DNA of 10,839 bases from Dehalococcoidia bacterium SM23_28_2 (GCA_001303545.1 LJUA01000086.1:1-10839), one strand, 5' to 3'; positions 1 through 8,128 are shown, counted from the first letter of the stretch. Program-made: numbers and translations. Notes: generated from the letters alone by a model not told the origin.

Positions 1-3000
1 GAATGCAGTCCGCAATGAGGCGCAGGGCTTCATCACCCGCCTGGTGGCCGCGGGAGTCGTTGTACCGCTTGAACTCGTCGACATCCATCATCACCACGGC
101 GAAGGCGTGCTTGTACCGCTTGCAGCGCTCTATCTCCTCATTCAGGCGCTGGTAGAAGTGGGCGTGGTCGTAGAGGCCGGTGAGGCTGTCGGTGATGGCC
201 CTCATCTCCAGTTCGGCGTTTAGCCGCTCTCGCTCCTCCTCCGCCTTCTTGCGTTCGCTGATGTCGCGGGTGACGCCCAGGATCCCGATAGGCTTGCCGT
301 CCTGGTCGCGCAGGAAAGTCGTTTTGACCTCGGTCCAGACGGTGGAGCCGTCCTTGCAATTCAGCTCCAGCTCCAGCGTCCGCGACCAGAACGGGTCCCT
401 CTGCCCCGTCTCTTCTATCGCCAGGTCTTCCGCCAGGGCCCCTCTGGCAACCTCAAGGGAGGCGGGAGTCAGGGAGTTTCTCACCCTTTTGCCCAGCAAT
501 TCCTCAGGTCTATAGCCTCGCATGCGCGTGACGGAAGGACTCACATAGGTGTAGTGCATGTGCATATCCAAAGTCCAGATCACGTCCTCCGCGTTCTGGG
601 CAATCAGACGGTAGCGCTCCTCACTGTCCTGTAAGGCTTCCTCCATTTGTTTGCGCTCGGTGATGTCCACAAATGAACCCATCATGCGAATAGGCTTGCC
701 AACTTCGTCTGTGACCATGCTTACGGAGACCTGGACATCGAACGTTGAGCCATCTCTTCTGACAGCAATCAGTTCACCTATCCAACTGCCCCTATCACGC
801 AATGCTCTTCCTACCTGCCGAGCCTTTTCTTCATCCCGCCAGAATTCCGCAATATGCCTTCCAAGTATCTCGCTGTCATGATCATATCCCCACATCTGGA
901 TCAAGGAAGGATTCACGTATGTCAGATCACCTTTAAGGCTAGCCAAGGCGATGCCATTAATGGAGGATTCTATGGCGCTATCCTTTGTTCTCAGTTCCTC
1001 CTCCGCCTGCTTGCGTTCGGTCATGTCTCTGATTATCGCCTGGCTTAGGATCGTTCCTTGGTGGCTCACCGTCCCTATGGAGAGCTCGGCCGGGAACTCG
1101 CTGCCGTCCTTGCGCAGCGCCTTGAACTCGTACCGGTCAGGTACGGGCTCTCCTCTTTCCCTGGCAGCGTTCCTTTCGGCCATTAGCCGCCGGTACTCTG
1201 GTGATATGAAGTCGGTGATTGGGCGACCCACTATCTCCTCTTCGCTGTCGTAGCGGAACATTCTCAGCGCCGCTCGGTTCACAAACCTTATCGTGCTGCC
1301 CTCGGATACCACTATGCCATCGATGGAGTCCTCGATCAGCCTTCGGTATCGCTCCTCCGACTCTCGCAGCGCGTCCTCCGCCTTCTTGCGATCGCTAATG
1401 TCGCGGGTGATGCCGAGGATCCCGGTGGGGTTGCCATCTTGGTCGCGCAGGAAGGCCATGTGCATCTCGGTCCAGATGGTGGAGCCGTCCTTGCAGTACA
1501 TCTCGAGCTCCAGCTTGCGCGACCGCTGCACGTCCTTGTCCTCCCTGCTTTCCATGGCTATCTCTTCCGCCAGGGTCTTCCTAGCGACCTCAAGGGAGGC
1601 AGGGGTCATGGTTTCTGCCGCCGTGGAGTTCATTATCTCTTCAACTGTGTAGCCTCGCATACGGGTGATGGCGGGGCTCATGTACGTATATTTCAAGCTC
1701 AGATCCATGGTCCAGATGAGGTCTCGCGTATTCTCGGCAATTAGATGGTAGCGTGAATCACTCTCCCGTAGGGCATCCTCCATCTGCTTGCGCTCGGTGA
1801 TGTCACGCCCCGTGATCTGGATTCCGGTGTACTCGCCCTCCTCGTCGAAGAAGGGGTAGCCGTTCCATTCCACCACCCTCGTCCCCATCGGCGTGACGAT
1901 GCGGCTCTCAAACGCCCTCACCAGCCCTTTGTCTTTTGTTATTTGTCTGAACGCCTGAGTAGCCTGTTCCATGTCCTCGGGATGCACGAAGGTGGCGGCG
2001 GCGGTGTCCAGGAGTTCCTCTCTCGGCTTTCCGAAGCTCTGACAGGCCGAGTCGTTGAGGAAGGTAAGCCTGCCGCGCTTGTCCGCTCTTATGATGATAT
2101 CCCCCGTCAGGTTGAGGGTATCGATGTATTCCTTTGTCTTGGCTGCCAGGGCCTCCTCCGCCTGCCTCCGCTCGCTGACCTCACGCTCCAGCTCTTCGTT
2201 CGCCCTCGATAACTCGGCTGTGCGCGATTCCAGCGAGCCGATCAGGTTGCGCAAACGGTCGTTCATGTTGGCGAAGCTGGTTGTCAACCGGCCGATCTCG
2301 TCGGCGCCGGCTGGAGGCATGGGGGCGTCCAGATTGCCAGCGCCGATGGCCTCCGCCGTCCTGCCAAGTGCCACCATCGGTCGGGAGATGGCTCTGGCCA
2401 CGAACAGCGCCACCAAGCTGGCCAGGCCAAGAGCGCCCAACCCAGCCACCATAGTGCCGTTCACGATCGCATCGACAGTGGCCAGCGCTTCATTAGCTTC
2501 CTGCCGGACAACGGCCAACCAGCCCAGGTTGGCCACAGCAGCCCTGGTCTGGTTCTCGAGGACCTGGCCTCCGTCCTCAACCTCCTCCGGGCGGATGACA
2601 GAATGGCCGATGAGCCATTCTTTGCCGTTTTGATCCGACCCTATCTGGAAGCCCGATACTTCGGCCATGAACCTCTGTCGTATGTCGACAGTCAGAGCAA
2701 CCGAGCTTTCACTGCCCCCTGCTTGCGGGTCGATCAACAACTCACCTGATGCATCGAACAGCATGGCGTGGCCCGTTTCGCCGAAAGTTGTTCCTGCGAT
2801 CAGTTCAAGTAGTCCGTCCATATTCAGCGTCGAGCGGAGCACGCCGATGACCTCGCCGCTCTCGTCACTGATAATCGGCACTGCGATCAGCAGTGCGGTG
2901 ACCTCGGCGCTCTCGTCGAACTGGGGATTGGAGATATAGACTGCGCCCGCTCCATCATTCCAGCCAGCCAGCCACCATTCTTCGTCAGCTTGGTAGTAGT

Positions 3001-3511
3001 CCGACAGGCGGCCGGTGGCTGCCACCGTCGCGCCGTAGCGGTCGGTCACGAAGACCTCGGTGTGGTCTCCAAAGTTTTCAAGGAAATCTGCTAACTGATG
3101 GGCTGTCGGATTCCTCGTCGGGTCAGTGATGCTGGCAATGAATGGGTCACCGTCAGCGGCCGCCACCCAGGCGGCATCCAGCGACTGAACCTGGGTCAGG
3201 CTCTCCTCCTCGCTGCCGGTGTATGTGGCGTTGCGCTCGGCTACCGAGGCTTTGACAGTATTTGACAGCGCCAGTACCTCCAACTGCCCTGTCTTTTCAA
3301 GGAAGAAGCCCTCAATCACCTGGCTAATGCTGCCCGCTTGTGCTTCGAAGTTCTCGCCGATCTGATCGGTAAGCCTGTCCCGCACCGTCTGGATTGTGAT
3401 GAAGGATACCCCGGCCAGTGTTACGATCAGTAGAGAAGCCATGACCAGGGCTAGCTTAGCCGCGTAAGATCGGCGCGGATCTAGCCAGCGGAGTCTTGCA
3501 GCGCTCTTCAA
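1..3511 (-). CDS. Membrane-bound multi-PAS sensor diguanylate cyclase (dCache-HAMP-5xPAS-GGDEF), C-terminus beyond window
   Basis: Predicted to sense an extracytoplasmic ligand and make cyclic-di-GMP. At least 1170 residues lie in the window; the frame is open to the left edge. From an inferred TTG start: a short basic N-terminus, TM1 about residues 20-40, a periplasmic dCache-like region about 45-330, TM2 about 349-369, HAMP about 370-425 (RPMVALGRTAEAIGAGNLD), a coiled linker, then five PAS domains near 459-570, 575-704, 718-832, 843-954 and 961-1086. Each PAS ends in a typical linker such as DITERKQ or DISERKK. The GGDEF domain starts near residue 1108 (DSLTGLYD, MMDVDEFKRYND, GHQAGDEAL); the GGDEF signature itself falls outside, so catalytic competence cannot be judged. 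An in-frame TGA lies 11 codons upstream of the TTG; the first in-frame ATG (3442) is inside TM1, so TTG at 3511 is preferred although its ribosome site is weak. PAS2 and PAS5 are close duplicates. Confidence 0.9.
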   Translation of the reverse strand, partial: MKSAARLRWLDPRRSYAAKLALVMASLLIVTLAGVSFITIQTVRDRLTDQIGENFEAQAGSISQVIEGFFLEKTGQLEVLALSNTVKASVAERNATYTGSEEESLTQVQSLDAAWVAAADGDPFIASITDPTRNPTAHQLADFLENFGDHTEVFVTDRYGATVAATGRLSDYYQADEEWWLAGWNDGAGAVYISNPQFDESAEVTALLIAVPIISDESGEVIGVLRSTLNMDGLLELIAGTTFGETGHAMLFDASGELLIDPQAGGSESSVALTVDIRQRFMAEVSGFQIGSDQNGKEWLIGHSVIRPEEVEDGGQVLENQTRAAVANLGWLAVVRQEANEALATVDAIVNGTMVAGLGALGLASLVALFVARAISRPMVALGRTAEAIGAGNLDAPMPPAGADEIGRLTTSFANMNDRLRNLIGSLESRTAELSRANEELEREVSERRQAEEALAAKTKEYIDTLNLTGDIIIRADKRGRLTFLNDSACQSFGKPREELLDTAAATFVHPEDMEQATQAFRQITKDKGLVRAFESRIVTPMGTRVVEWNGYPFFDEEGEYTGIQITGRDITERKQMEDALRESDSRYHLIAENTRDLIWTMDLSLKYTYMSPAITRMRGYTVEEIMNSTAAETMTPASLEVARKTLAEEIAMESREDKDVQRSRKLELEMYCKDGSTIWTEMHMAFLRDQDGNPTGILGITRDISDRKKAEDALRESEERYRRLIEDSIDGIVVSEGSTIRFVNRAALRMFRYDSEEEIVGRPITDFISPEYRRLMAERNAARERGEPVPDRYEFKALRKDGSEFPAELSIGTVSHQGTILSQAIIRDMTERKQAEEELRTKDSAIESSINGIALASLKGDLTYVNPSLIQMWGYDHDSEILGRHIAEFWRDEEKARQVGRALRDRGSWIGELIAVRRDGSTFDVQVSVSMVTDEVGKPIRMMGSFVDITERKQMEEALQDSEERYRLIAQNAEDVIWTLDMHMHYTYVSPSVTRMRGYRPEELLGKRVRNSLTPASLEVARGALAEDLAIEETGQRDPFWSRTLELELNCKDGSTVWTEVKTTFLRDQDGKPIGILGVTRDISERKKAEEERERLNAELEMRAITDSLTGLYDHAHFYQRLNEEIERCKRYKHAFAVVMMDVDEFKRYNDSRGHQAGDEALRLIADCI
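241..640 (-). repeat. PAS5 copy of an internal duplication in the cyclase gene
   Basis: This segment encodes the fifth PAS domain and strongly resembles 1381-1780 (second PAS domain) in both DNA and protein. Shared strings include TRMRGY, TPASLEVAR, CKDGST and FLRDQDG. The copies are about 1140 bp apart, with a single-codon length difference inside the unit. Confidence 0.75.
1381..1780 (-). repeat. PAS2 copy of an internal duplication in the cyclase gene
   Basis: Partner of 241-640. By eye, most codons match between the copies, while PAS3 and PAS4 between them are clearly different. The duplication is therefore not a simple adjacent tandem. Confidence 0.75.
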
Positions 3512-3824
3512 GATGGCACGCTCTTGCTTGTACCCAGTCGGTCACTGGGGCTACGCACGCTGGCGTTGACCTGCCGTCAGCCCTCCAGCGCTTCCATTTT
3601 CAACCGCCATTGCTTGCCGACCTTGGCCTGCGCGCTTTCAGCCGGAAGCTGTGAATTCCTTTAGCCCTAATGTGTAGGACGTACAAAGGGACAATCGGTT
3701 ACACGCTTTGCTCTGGATCGATGAACGCGGGTAGTCCAACGGGCAACAGCCCGAGTAATCCTGGCTCTAGTGCGCCATGAGCGTTACAATTGACATAGTC
3801 GGCCGCCGTATCAGGAGACGGATT
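3512..3824. other. Divergent intergenic region between the cyclase and the SCP2-GRE gene
   Basis: This stretch must hold the promoters of both diverging genes, but no convincing -35/-10 pair was found on either strand. It contains a small perfect hairpin at 3740-3753 (CGGGC, loop AACA, GCCCG) with no T-tract. No tRNA, riboswitch or convincing small gene was recognised. Confidence 0.6.
3813..3818 (+). promoter_or_regulatory. Ribosome binding site that decides the SCP2-GRE start
   Basis: AGGAGA lies six bases before ATG 3825. The in-frame ATG at 3777 has no Shine-Dalgarno sequence, so 3825 is chosen; the 16 residues between the two starts are basic and show no domain. Confidence 0.7.
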
Positions 3825-5264
3825 ATGCCCTTCCCCTATCGCGATCCCGGACAGGCGGAGCCGTTCGCTCTAGGTTACTTCGAGCGCCTGCGCGGCAGCG
3901 ACGATATTCGCAAGACCTGGCTGGGACTGAATGCGCTCGTCCAGGTGCGCATACAGGAGCCGGACATCGCCATCTTCATCGACACGCGCGGCGGCCGCGA
4001 GATGCGCATCAGGCCGGGGATTGCCGCCGAGGAGCCGGACCTCACCCTGTCCCTCACCGCCGATAGCTTCCACGACATCTACACCGGCCAGCTCAATGTA
4101 TTCACGGCCTTTGCCACCCGCAGGATCAAGGCCGAGGGCAATAGCGCCCTCATCATGAAGACGGCCTGGACGCTGCCACAGGCGATCCAGATCTACCGCG
4201 AGCATTGCGCTGCGGCCGGGCTGCCAGAACGGGAAACGAAGGCCACCGAGCCCGAGGCGACCGAAGTGACGGCGCCAGCGTTTGTCGGGGACAGGGTAGA
4301 CCGCCTGCGTGAGCGATTCCTGCGCGGCCAGCGGGAGGTCTGTGTAGAGCGTGCTCGCTATCTTACCGAATCGTATCGCCGGACGGAGGGGCAGCCCGCC
4401 GTTTTGCGCCAGGCTCTCGCTCTGGAGCACATCCTGGCTCACATCGGCGCGCGCATCGAGCCGGACGAGTTGCTGGTGGGCAACGTCACCGCCAAGCCGC
4501 TGGGCGCGGGGGTCTATCCGGAAGGCATCGCCGGCCGCATCCTGGGCGAGCTGCCGAACCTCGCTCGGCGCGACTGCAACACGTTTGCCATCGCTCCGGA
4601 CGGCGAACGCGAGCTGGTCGAGAACATCCTGCCCTACTGGCGGGGCAGGACAATCGAGGATCGGGCGCGGGAGCTCTGGTCGCCGGAGGTGACCGCCAGC
4701 TTCGAGAAGGTGGCGCCCTTTATCCTCCCCGAGATCGGCGGCATCGGGCACATGCTGGTCAACCACCGGCGCGTGCTGGAGCGAGGGCTGCTGGCCATCA
4801 TCGAGGAGGCAACAAGGAAGAGAGAGGAAGCAGGCGACAAGGCGCAGCGCGATTTCTATGAGGCTGTGGAGATCGCCGGCCGGGCAGTGATCTCCTGGGC
4901 GAACCGCTATGCAGAGGAGGCTCAGCGGCTGGTCGGTACGGCGAATGGTTTCCGCCGCGATGAGCTTTTGGCCATCGCTGAGGCCTGCCGGCGCGTGCCC
5001 GCTCAGCCGCCGCGGACGTTCCAGGAGGCGCTCCAGTCCGTGCTGTTCATGCACTATGCCACCCAGATCGAATCGTGGGAGTCGGCTATCTCCCTGGGCC
5101 GGATGGATCAGTTCCTCCATCCGGCCTACAGGGCGGAGGTGGAGACCGGGCAAATTTCGCGCGAGCGTGCGCTGGAGCTGCTGGCCTGCTTCTACATCAA
5201 GCTTAGTCACTCGATTCCCCTGTCAAGCTTAGTCACTCGATTCCCCTGTTCGATGCCGATGTGA
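3825..5264 (+). CDS. SCP2 domain fused to the N-terminal part of a glycyl radical enzyme (5' half of a frameshifted gene)
   Basis: Residues about 14-126 resemble the SCP2 sterol-carrier fold, a small lipid- or hydrophobe-binding domain (YFERLRG, DLTLSLTADSFHDIYTGQLN, then KAEGNSALIM). A charged Thr/Glu-rich linker (about 127-155) leads into the N-terminal PFL-type barrel of a glycyl radical enzyme (ERARYLTESYR, ELLVGN, PPRTFQEALQS, SISLGRMDQFLHPAY). The GRE homology breaks off after FYIKLSHSIPL, where a 26-bp tandem duplication shifts the frame; the last residues (SSLVTRFPCSMPM) are read through the second copy and are foreign. With one copy deleted, the frame runs directly into the next ORF and gives 932 residues. 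The fragment lacks the catalytic Cys and the radical Gly, so alone it should be inactive. The start follows the AGGAGA site; an upstream ATG at 3777 is possible. The substrate is unknown. Alternatives to a true mutation are a sequencing or assembly error or a reversible slippage allele. Confidence 0.85.
   Translation: MPFPYRDPGQAEPFALGYFERLRGSDDIRKTWLGLNALVQVRIQEPDIAIFIDTRGGREMRIRPGIAAEEPDLTLSLTADSFHDIYTGQLNVFTAFATRRIKAEGNSALIMKTAWTLPQAIQIYREHCAAAGLPERETKATEPEATEVTAPAFVGDRVDRLRERFLRGQREVCVERARYLTESYRRTEGQPAVLRQALALEHILAHIGARIEPDELLVGNVTAKPLGAGVYPEGIAGRILGELPNLARRDCNTFAIAPDGERELVENILPYWRGRTIEDRARELWSPEVTASFEKVAPFILPEIGGIGHMLVNHRRVLERGLLAIIEEATRKREEAGDKAQRDFYEAVEIAGRAVISWANRYAEEAQRLVGTANGFRRDELLAIAEACRRVPAQPPRTFQEALQSVLFMHYATQIESWESAISLGRMDQFLHPAYRAEVETGQISRERALELLACFYIKLSHSIPLSSLVTRFPCSMPM
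5197..5248 (+). repeat. Perfect 26-bp tandem duplication that splits the glycyl radical enzyme gene
   Basis: Bases 5197-5222 are repeated exactly at 5223-5248, and the match runs one base further. Each copy contains AAGCTTAGTCACTCGATTCC. Because 26 is not a multiple of three, the extra copy shifts the frame. Deleting one copy joins FYIKLSHSIPL to FDADVTLAFSGLT, as expected for this enzyme family, so the single-copy form is the ancestral one. Confidence 0.95.
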
Positions 5265-6649
5265 CGCTCGCTTTCTCCGGGCTCACCAGCTTCGCCAACA
5301 CGGTCATCGGCGGCGTGGATGGGGAAGGCAACGATGCCACTAACGAGCTCTCGTACCTGATGCTGGAGGCCATGCAGCGCGTCCGGACGCCGCAGCCCAA
5401 CTTCGGCGTTCGCCTGCACAGGGAGGCCCCGCGGGGGTTCCGAGACGCCATCGTCCAGGCTGTGGCCGATGGTATCGGCAATCTTCAGCTGTTCAACGAC
5501 GAGGTGGTTGTCGCCTCGCTGACCAATCGTGGTGTGCCCCTGGAAGAGGCGCGGGACTACGGAATCATCGGCTGCGTGGAGCAGGCCGTGCCCGGGAAGA
5601 GCTTTACCTCCTCCGATGCAGGGCTGCTGAACCTGCCGTTGTGCCTGGAGCTGGCGCTGAACAACGGTCGCGGTCGAATATTCTCCGAGCAGCTTGGCCT
5701 GCCTACCGGCGACCCGCGAAGCTTCACCTGCATCGAGGACGTAATCGGGGCCTACCGGGCGCAGGTCGAGTACCTTGTAGGGCAAATGGTGGAAGCGCTG
5801 GAGGGGCTGGCGCAGGCCCACGCCGAGAGGCGGCCGGTGCCTCTGGCCTCATCGCTCACCGATGACTGTCTGGCACGAGGCCTCGATCTGACAGCAGGCG
5901 GCGCCCGCTACAATTTTACGGGTATCCAGGGCGTGGGGGTGGCAACTGTCGGCGATAGCCTGTCGGCGATAGACCGGCTGGTGTTCGACCAGAAGCGCAT
6001 CACCATGGAGGAGCTGCTGGCCGCCCTCGATGCGGACTTCGACGGGCAGGAGTCGCTGCGACAGATGCTGCTGAACAAGTCGCCCAAGTACGGCAACGAC
6101 GACGATGGCGCCGATCGGTTCGCCCACCTGGCGGCGGAGATATACTGTCGCGCCGTCGAGAAGCATCGGAACTTCCGCGGCGGCTCGTACTCACCTGGCT
6201 TGTACAGCGTGACGACGCACGTGGCCTTCGGCCTGATGGTCGGCGCTACTCCTGATGGGCGCCATGCCAGAGAGTCGCTTTCGCAGGGCATCAGCCCGGC
6301 ACACGGGCGCGACAGGCGGGGCCCTACCGCTGGCCTCAAGTCCGCTGCCAAACTCGATCACGCGCTGGTGTCCAACGGGCTGGCGTTCATCCAGATGCTC
6401 AGCCTGGGGTCATCGGCGCGCAAGCACGCGCCGGACGTGTTGGGAGGCCTGTTGGAGGCGTATTTCGCCCTCGGCGGGCAGGAGCTGCAGTGGAACCTGG
6501 TGGACCGGGCGACGCTACTCGCCGCCCAGGAGAACCCCGAGGCGTATCGAGGGCTGGTTGTGCGGGTGGCAGGCTATAGCGCCCTGTTCACCGACCTCAA
6601 CCGCGTCGTCCAGGATGAGCTCATCGCTCGGACGGAGCACGCCCTCTGA
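5261..6649 (+). CDS. C-terminal catalytic part of a PFL/diol-dehydratase-type glycyl radical enzyme (3' half of a frameshifted gene)
   Basis: This half carries the chemistry of the GRE. The family uses a backbone glycyl radical to generate a thiyl radical on an active-site Cys, which then abstracts hydrogen from the substrate. Visible signatures are GGVDGEGNDATNELSYL, TPQPNFGVRLHREAP, the Cys loop YGIIGCVEQ (Cys codon at 5573, residue 575 of the restored protein, with Glu two residues on), GARYNFTGIQGVGVATV, GATPDGRHARESLSQG and the radical loop RVAGYSALF (Gly codon at 6572, residue 908, 25 residues from the end). The Cys-x-Glu arrangement is shared with glycerol/diol dehydratase, choline lyase and hydroxyproline dehydratase rather than classical pyruvate formate-lyase, which has Cys-Cys. 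The substrate cannot be assigned; Gln after CVE, where many relatives have Pro, is a small deviation. The GTG at 5261 overlaps the upstream stop (GTGA), but no ribosome site is seen, so it may be untranslated. No activating radical-SAM gene is adjacent. Confidence 0.88.
   Translation: MTLAFSGLTSFANTVIGGVDGEGNDATNELSYLMLEAMQRVRTPQPNFGVRLHREAPRGFRDAIVQAVADGIGNLQLFNDEVVVASLTNRGVPLEEARDYGIIGCVEQAVPGKSFTSSDAGLLNLPLCLELALNNGRGRIFSEQLGLPTGDPRSFTCIEDVIGAYRAQVEYLVGQMVEALEGLAQAHAERRPVPLASSLTDDCLARGLDLTAGGARYNFTGIQGVGVATVGDSLSAIDRLVFDQKRITMEELLAALDADFDGQESLRQMLLNKSPKYGNDDDGADRFAHLAAEIYCRAVEKHRNFRGGSYSPGLYSVTTHVAFGLMVGATPDGRHARESLSQGISPAHGRDRRGPTAGLKSAAKLDHALVSNGLAFIQMLSLGSSARKHAPDVLGGLLEAYFALGGQELQWNLVDRATLLAAQENPEAYRGLVVRVAGYSALFTDLNRVVQDELIARTEHAL
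6634..6649 (+). repeat. 16-bp direct repeat, left copy
   Basis: GGAGCACGCCCTCTGA occurs here, as the last codons and stop of the glycyl radical enzyme, and again at 8164-8179 inside the SDR relic. The two copies bracket the glycosyltransferase gene. Confidence 0.7.
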
Positions 6650-6694
6650 GCTAGACCCCGATCGGTCAGCCTGGCGAAGTCCGCTTCCATAGGC

Positions 6695-8116
6695 CTAGGC
6701 GGCCAGGCCGGAAGCCCAGCGAACCGCCTCCGACAGATGCGAACGCAGTACGTCGAAACTGAAGTAGCGCTTGCCTACGGCAATGTTGTGGTCGGTGATG
6801 CTCTTGTGCTCTCTCTGGTCCGTCAGGACTGCGGCCATCCTCTGCGCTGCCTGGGTCAACACTTCTGCGGGCACACGGACGAGCCCTGCGGAGTCTCTCT
6901 CCTCAAGGACCTTGTCCCCCAGCGAGATGACCTGCACCTGCTTTGGTGCGATGTCCTCCCTGAAGACGGGATATTCGAATACCACCACGGGGAGGCCAGC
7001 AGCAAAGGCCTCCAGCAGTTGATTGCCGAAGCCCTCCCAGCCTGACGGATAGAGCACGAAGTCAGCCATCGTATACACATCGGGATAGAGGGCGTAGAAT
7101 CCCTCTTGCGCTACACGTACGGGGAGAACCTCGTCTCCCACATACATCCAGTCGACCTTCAGCGCATCGAGCAGCGCCAAGAGCCTCTCTTGGTAGTCGG
7201 AGAAGGCACGTTCGGGTCTACCCGCCAGAACGAGCACGATGCGGCTTCCTGCGCCGAAAACCTCGCCGTTGTACAACGGCCTACCAACCATCTGTTGCCG
7301 AAGTCCTTCCAGCACGGCGGTCAGGTGAGCCGCCAACTCTATCTGCTTGTTGGGCACGAGGCGAGCTCCGACCAGAATCACGACGTCAGAGCTTTCGATA
7401 CCATGCTTGGCTCGGAGTTGCCCACGGATCCTCGCTTGCTCTTGGGAGCCGAGCCGGTGATCAAAATCCATGGTGTCGTGGATGATCCTGGCCTGGACTC
7501 CCCTTGCCTCCAGAGCCCTTTGATTGCGCGTGTTGATCGTCCAGTGCGAGAGGTTCGGCATCTTTGGAGGGAAATATCCATCGAGCAGGGATCGCGCGAA
7601 GCTACAGGTCGGAGTGAACTTGTAGGCTCCTTCGCTGAGGATGTCGTGGTGGATCGCCACACACGGCAGCCGGAGCTCTGCGAGCAATTCGCTAAGACTC
7701 ACCGTGGCCACAGGGTGTACGGGCAGCGATAGCATGTTGTGCACAAAGAGCATGTTAGGAGCCAAAGCCCTGATCCCTTCGCTCAGTTCCCGTTTCAGCT
7801 CTGCGACGGCCCGATCAAATGCGCGCTCAAGCTCCACCTCGTCGGCAAAGTCCGTCAGGCCGCGACCGAAGAGGTTTCGAATCATCGTCGCCACATCTTG
7901 GCGGTCGAACTCCAGCGCCGGTATCGGCAGGTCTGTCCAGCCGTAGGCCGAGCAGATGTGGACCTCGTGCCCCATCGCTTCAAGGAGGGTTTGGCGCTTC
8001 TTGATCTCGAGGGATACGCCGTCGGTGCCCGCCGAGTCGGTGGCGTCTACCCTTGTTCGGTAGCCACCCTCAGCAGCCTTCGGGGCGGAGCGAAAGTGAA
8101 CAATGAGCGCTTTCAT
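6695..8116 (-). CDS. GT4-type retaining glycosyltransferase (GT-B fold), 473 residues
   Basis: Transfers a sugar from a nucleotide-sugar donor to an unknown acceptor, probably in the cytoplasm; no signal peptide or membrane helix is seen. The N-terminal acceptor domain has the motif TDGVSLEIKKRQTLLEAMGH, seen in my recollection in GT4 enzymes of the glycosylglycerate/osmolyte type. The C-terminal donor domain has VGARLVPNKQ (Arg252 and Lys257, the usual diphosphate contacts) and SGWEGFGNQLLEAFAAGLPVV, which contains the E-x7-E pair Glu361/Glu369. Length is normal and all key residues are present, so it should be active. ATG 8116 is supported by GAGGGA five bases upstream, which lies just after the stop of the SDR relic; that spacing suggests the two were once consecutive genes of one operon. 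It converges on the glycyl radical enzyme with a 45-bp gap containing no convincing terminator. The specific sugar and acceptor, including a possible mannosylglucosylglycerate-like product, are speculation. Confidence 0.85.
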   Translation of the reverse strand: MKALIVHFRSAPKAAEGGYRTRVDATDSAGTDGVSLEIKKRQTLLEAMGHEVHICSAYGWTDLPIPALEFDRQDVATMIRNLFGRGLTDFADEVELERAFDRAVAELKRELSEGIRALAPNMLFVHNMLSLPVHPVATVSLSELLAELRLPCVAIHHDILSEGAYKFTPTCSFARSLLDGYFPPKMPNLSHWTINTRNQRALEARGVQARIIHDTMDFDHRLGSQEQARIRGQLRAKHGIESSDVVILVGARLVPNKQIELAAHLTAVLEGLRQQMVGRPLYNGEVFGAGSRIVLVLAGRPERAFSDYQERLLALLDALKVDWMYVGDEVLPVRVAQEGFYALYPDVYTMADFVLYPSGWEGFGNQLLEAFAAGLPVVVFEYPVFREDIAPKQVQVISLGDKVLEERDSAGLVRVPAEVLTQAAQRMAAVLTDQREHKSITDHNIAVGKRYFSFDVLRSHLSEAVRWASGLAA

Positions 8117-8128
8117 GCCTGTCCCTCG

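Noticed and set aside
180..2939. Series of Ser-rich plus-strand open frames across 0.2-2.9 kb
   Set aside because: They repeat because they are antisense to repeated PAS linkers of the cyclase; none has a domain or ribosome site.
3740..3753. CGGGC-AACA-GCCCG hairpin in the divergent spacer
   Set aside because: Only five base pairs with no T-tract; too weak to call a terminator or attenuator.
3670..3780. 36-codon ORF ending in an ATGA overlap with the ATG at 3777
   Set aside because: No ribosome site, low-complexity Gly/Ser/Pro/Asn content and no recognisable peptide; the overlap looks like chance.
3790..3795. Exact TTGACA, a consensus -35 box, just before the SCP2-GRE start
   Set aside because: No TATAAT-like element follows at 16-18 bp; that spot is the AGGAGA ribosome site, so a promoter here could not serve the gene from 3825.
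3870..5210. 446-codon open frame antisense to the SCP2-GRE gene
   Set aside because: A codon-bias shadow typical of high-GC DNA; the plus-strand frame carries clear family motifs and this one has none.
6658..6707. Short dyads between the convergent GRE and glycosyltransferase genes (CCGATCGG, GAAG/CTTC, TAGGCCTA)
   Set aside because: Stems of four bases or simple palindromes without T-tracts, partly inside coding sequence; not a supportable bidirectional terminator.
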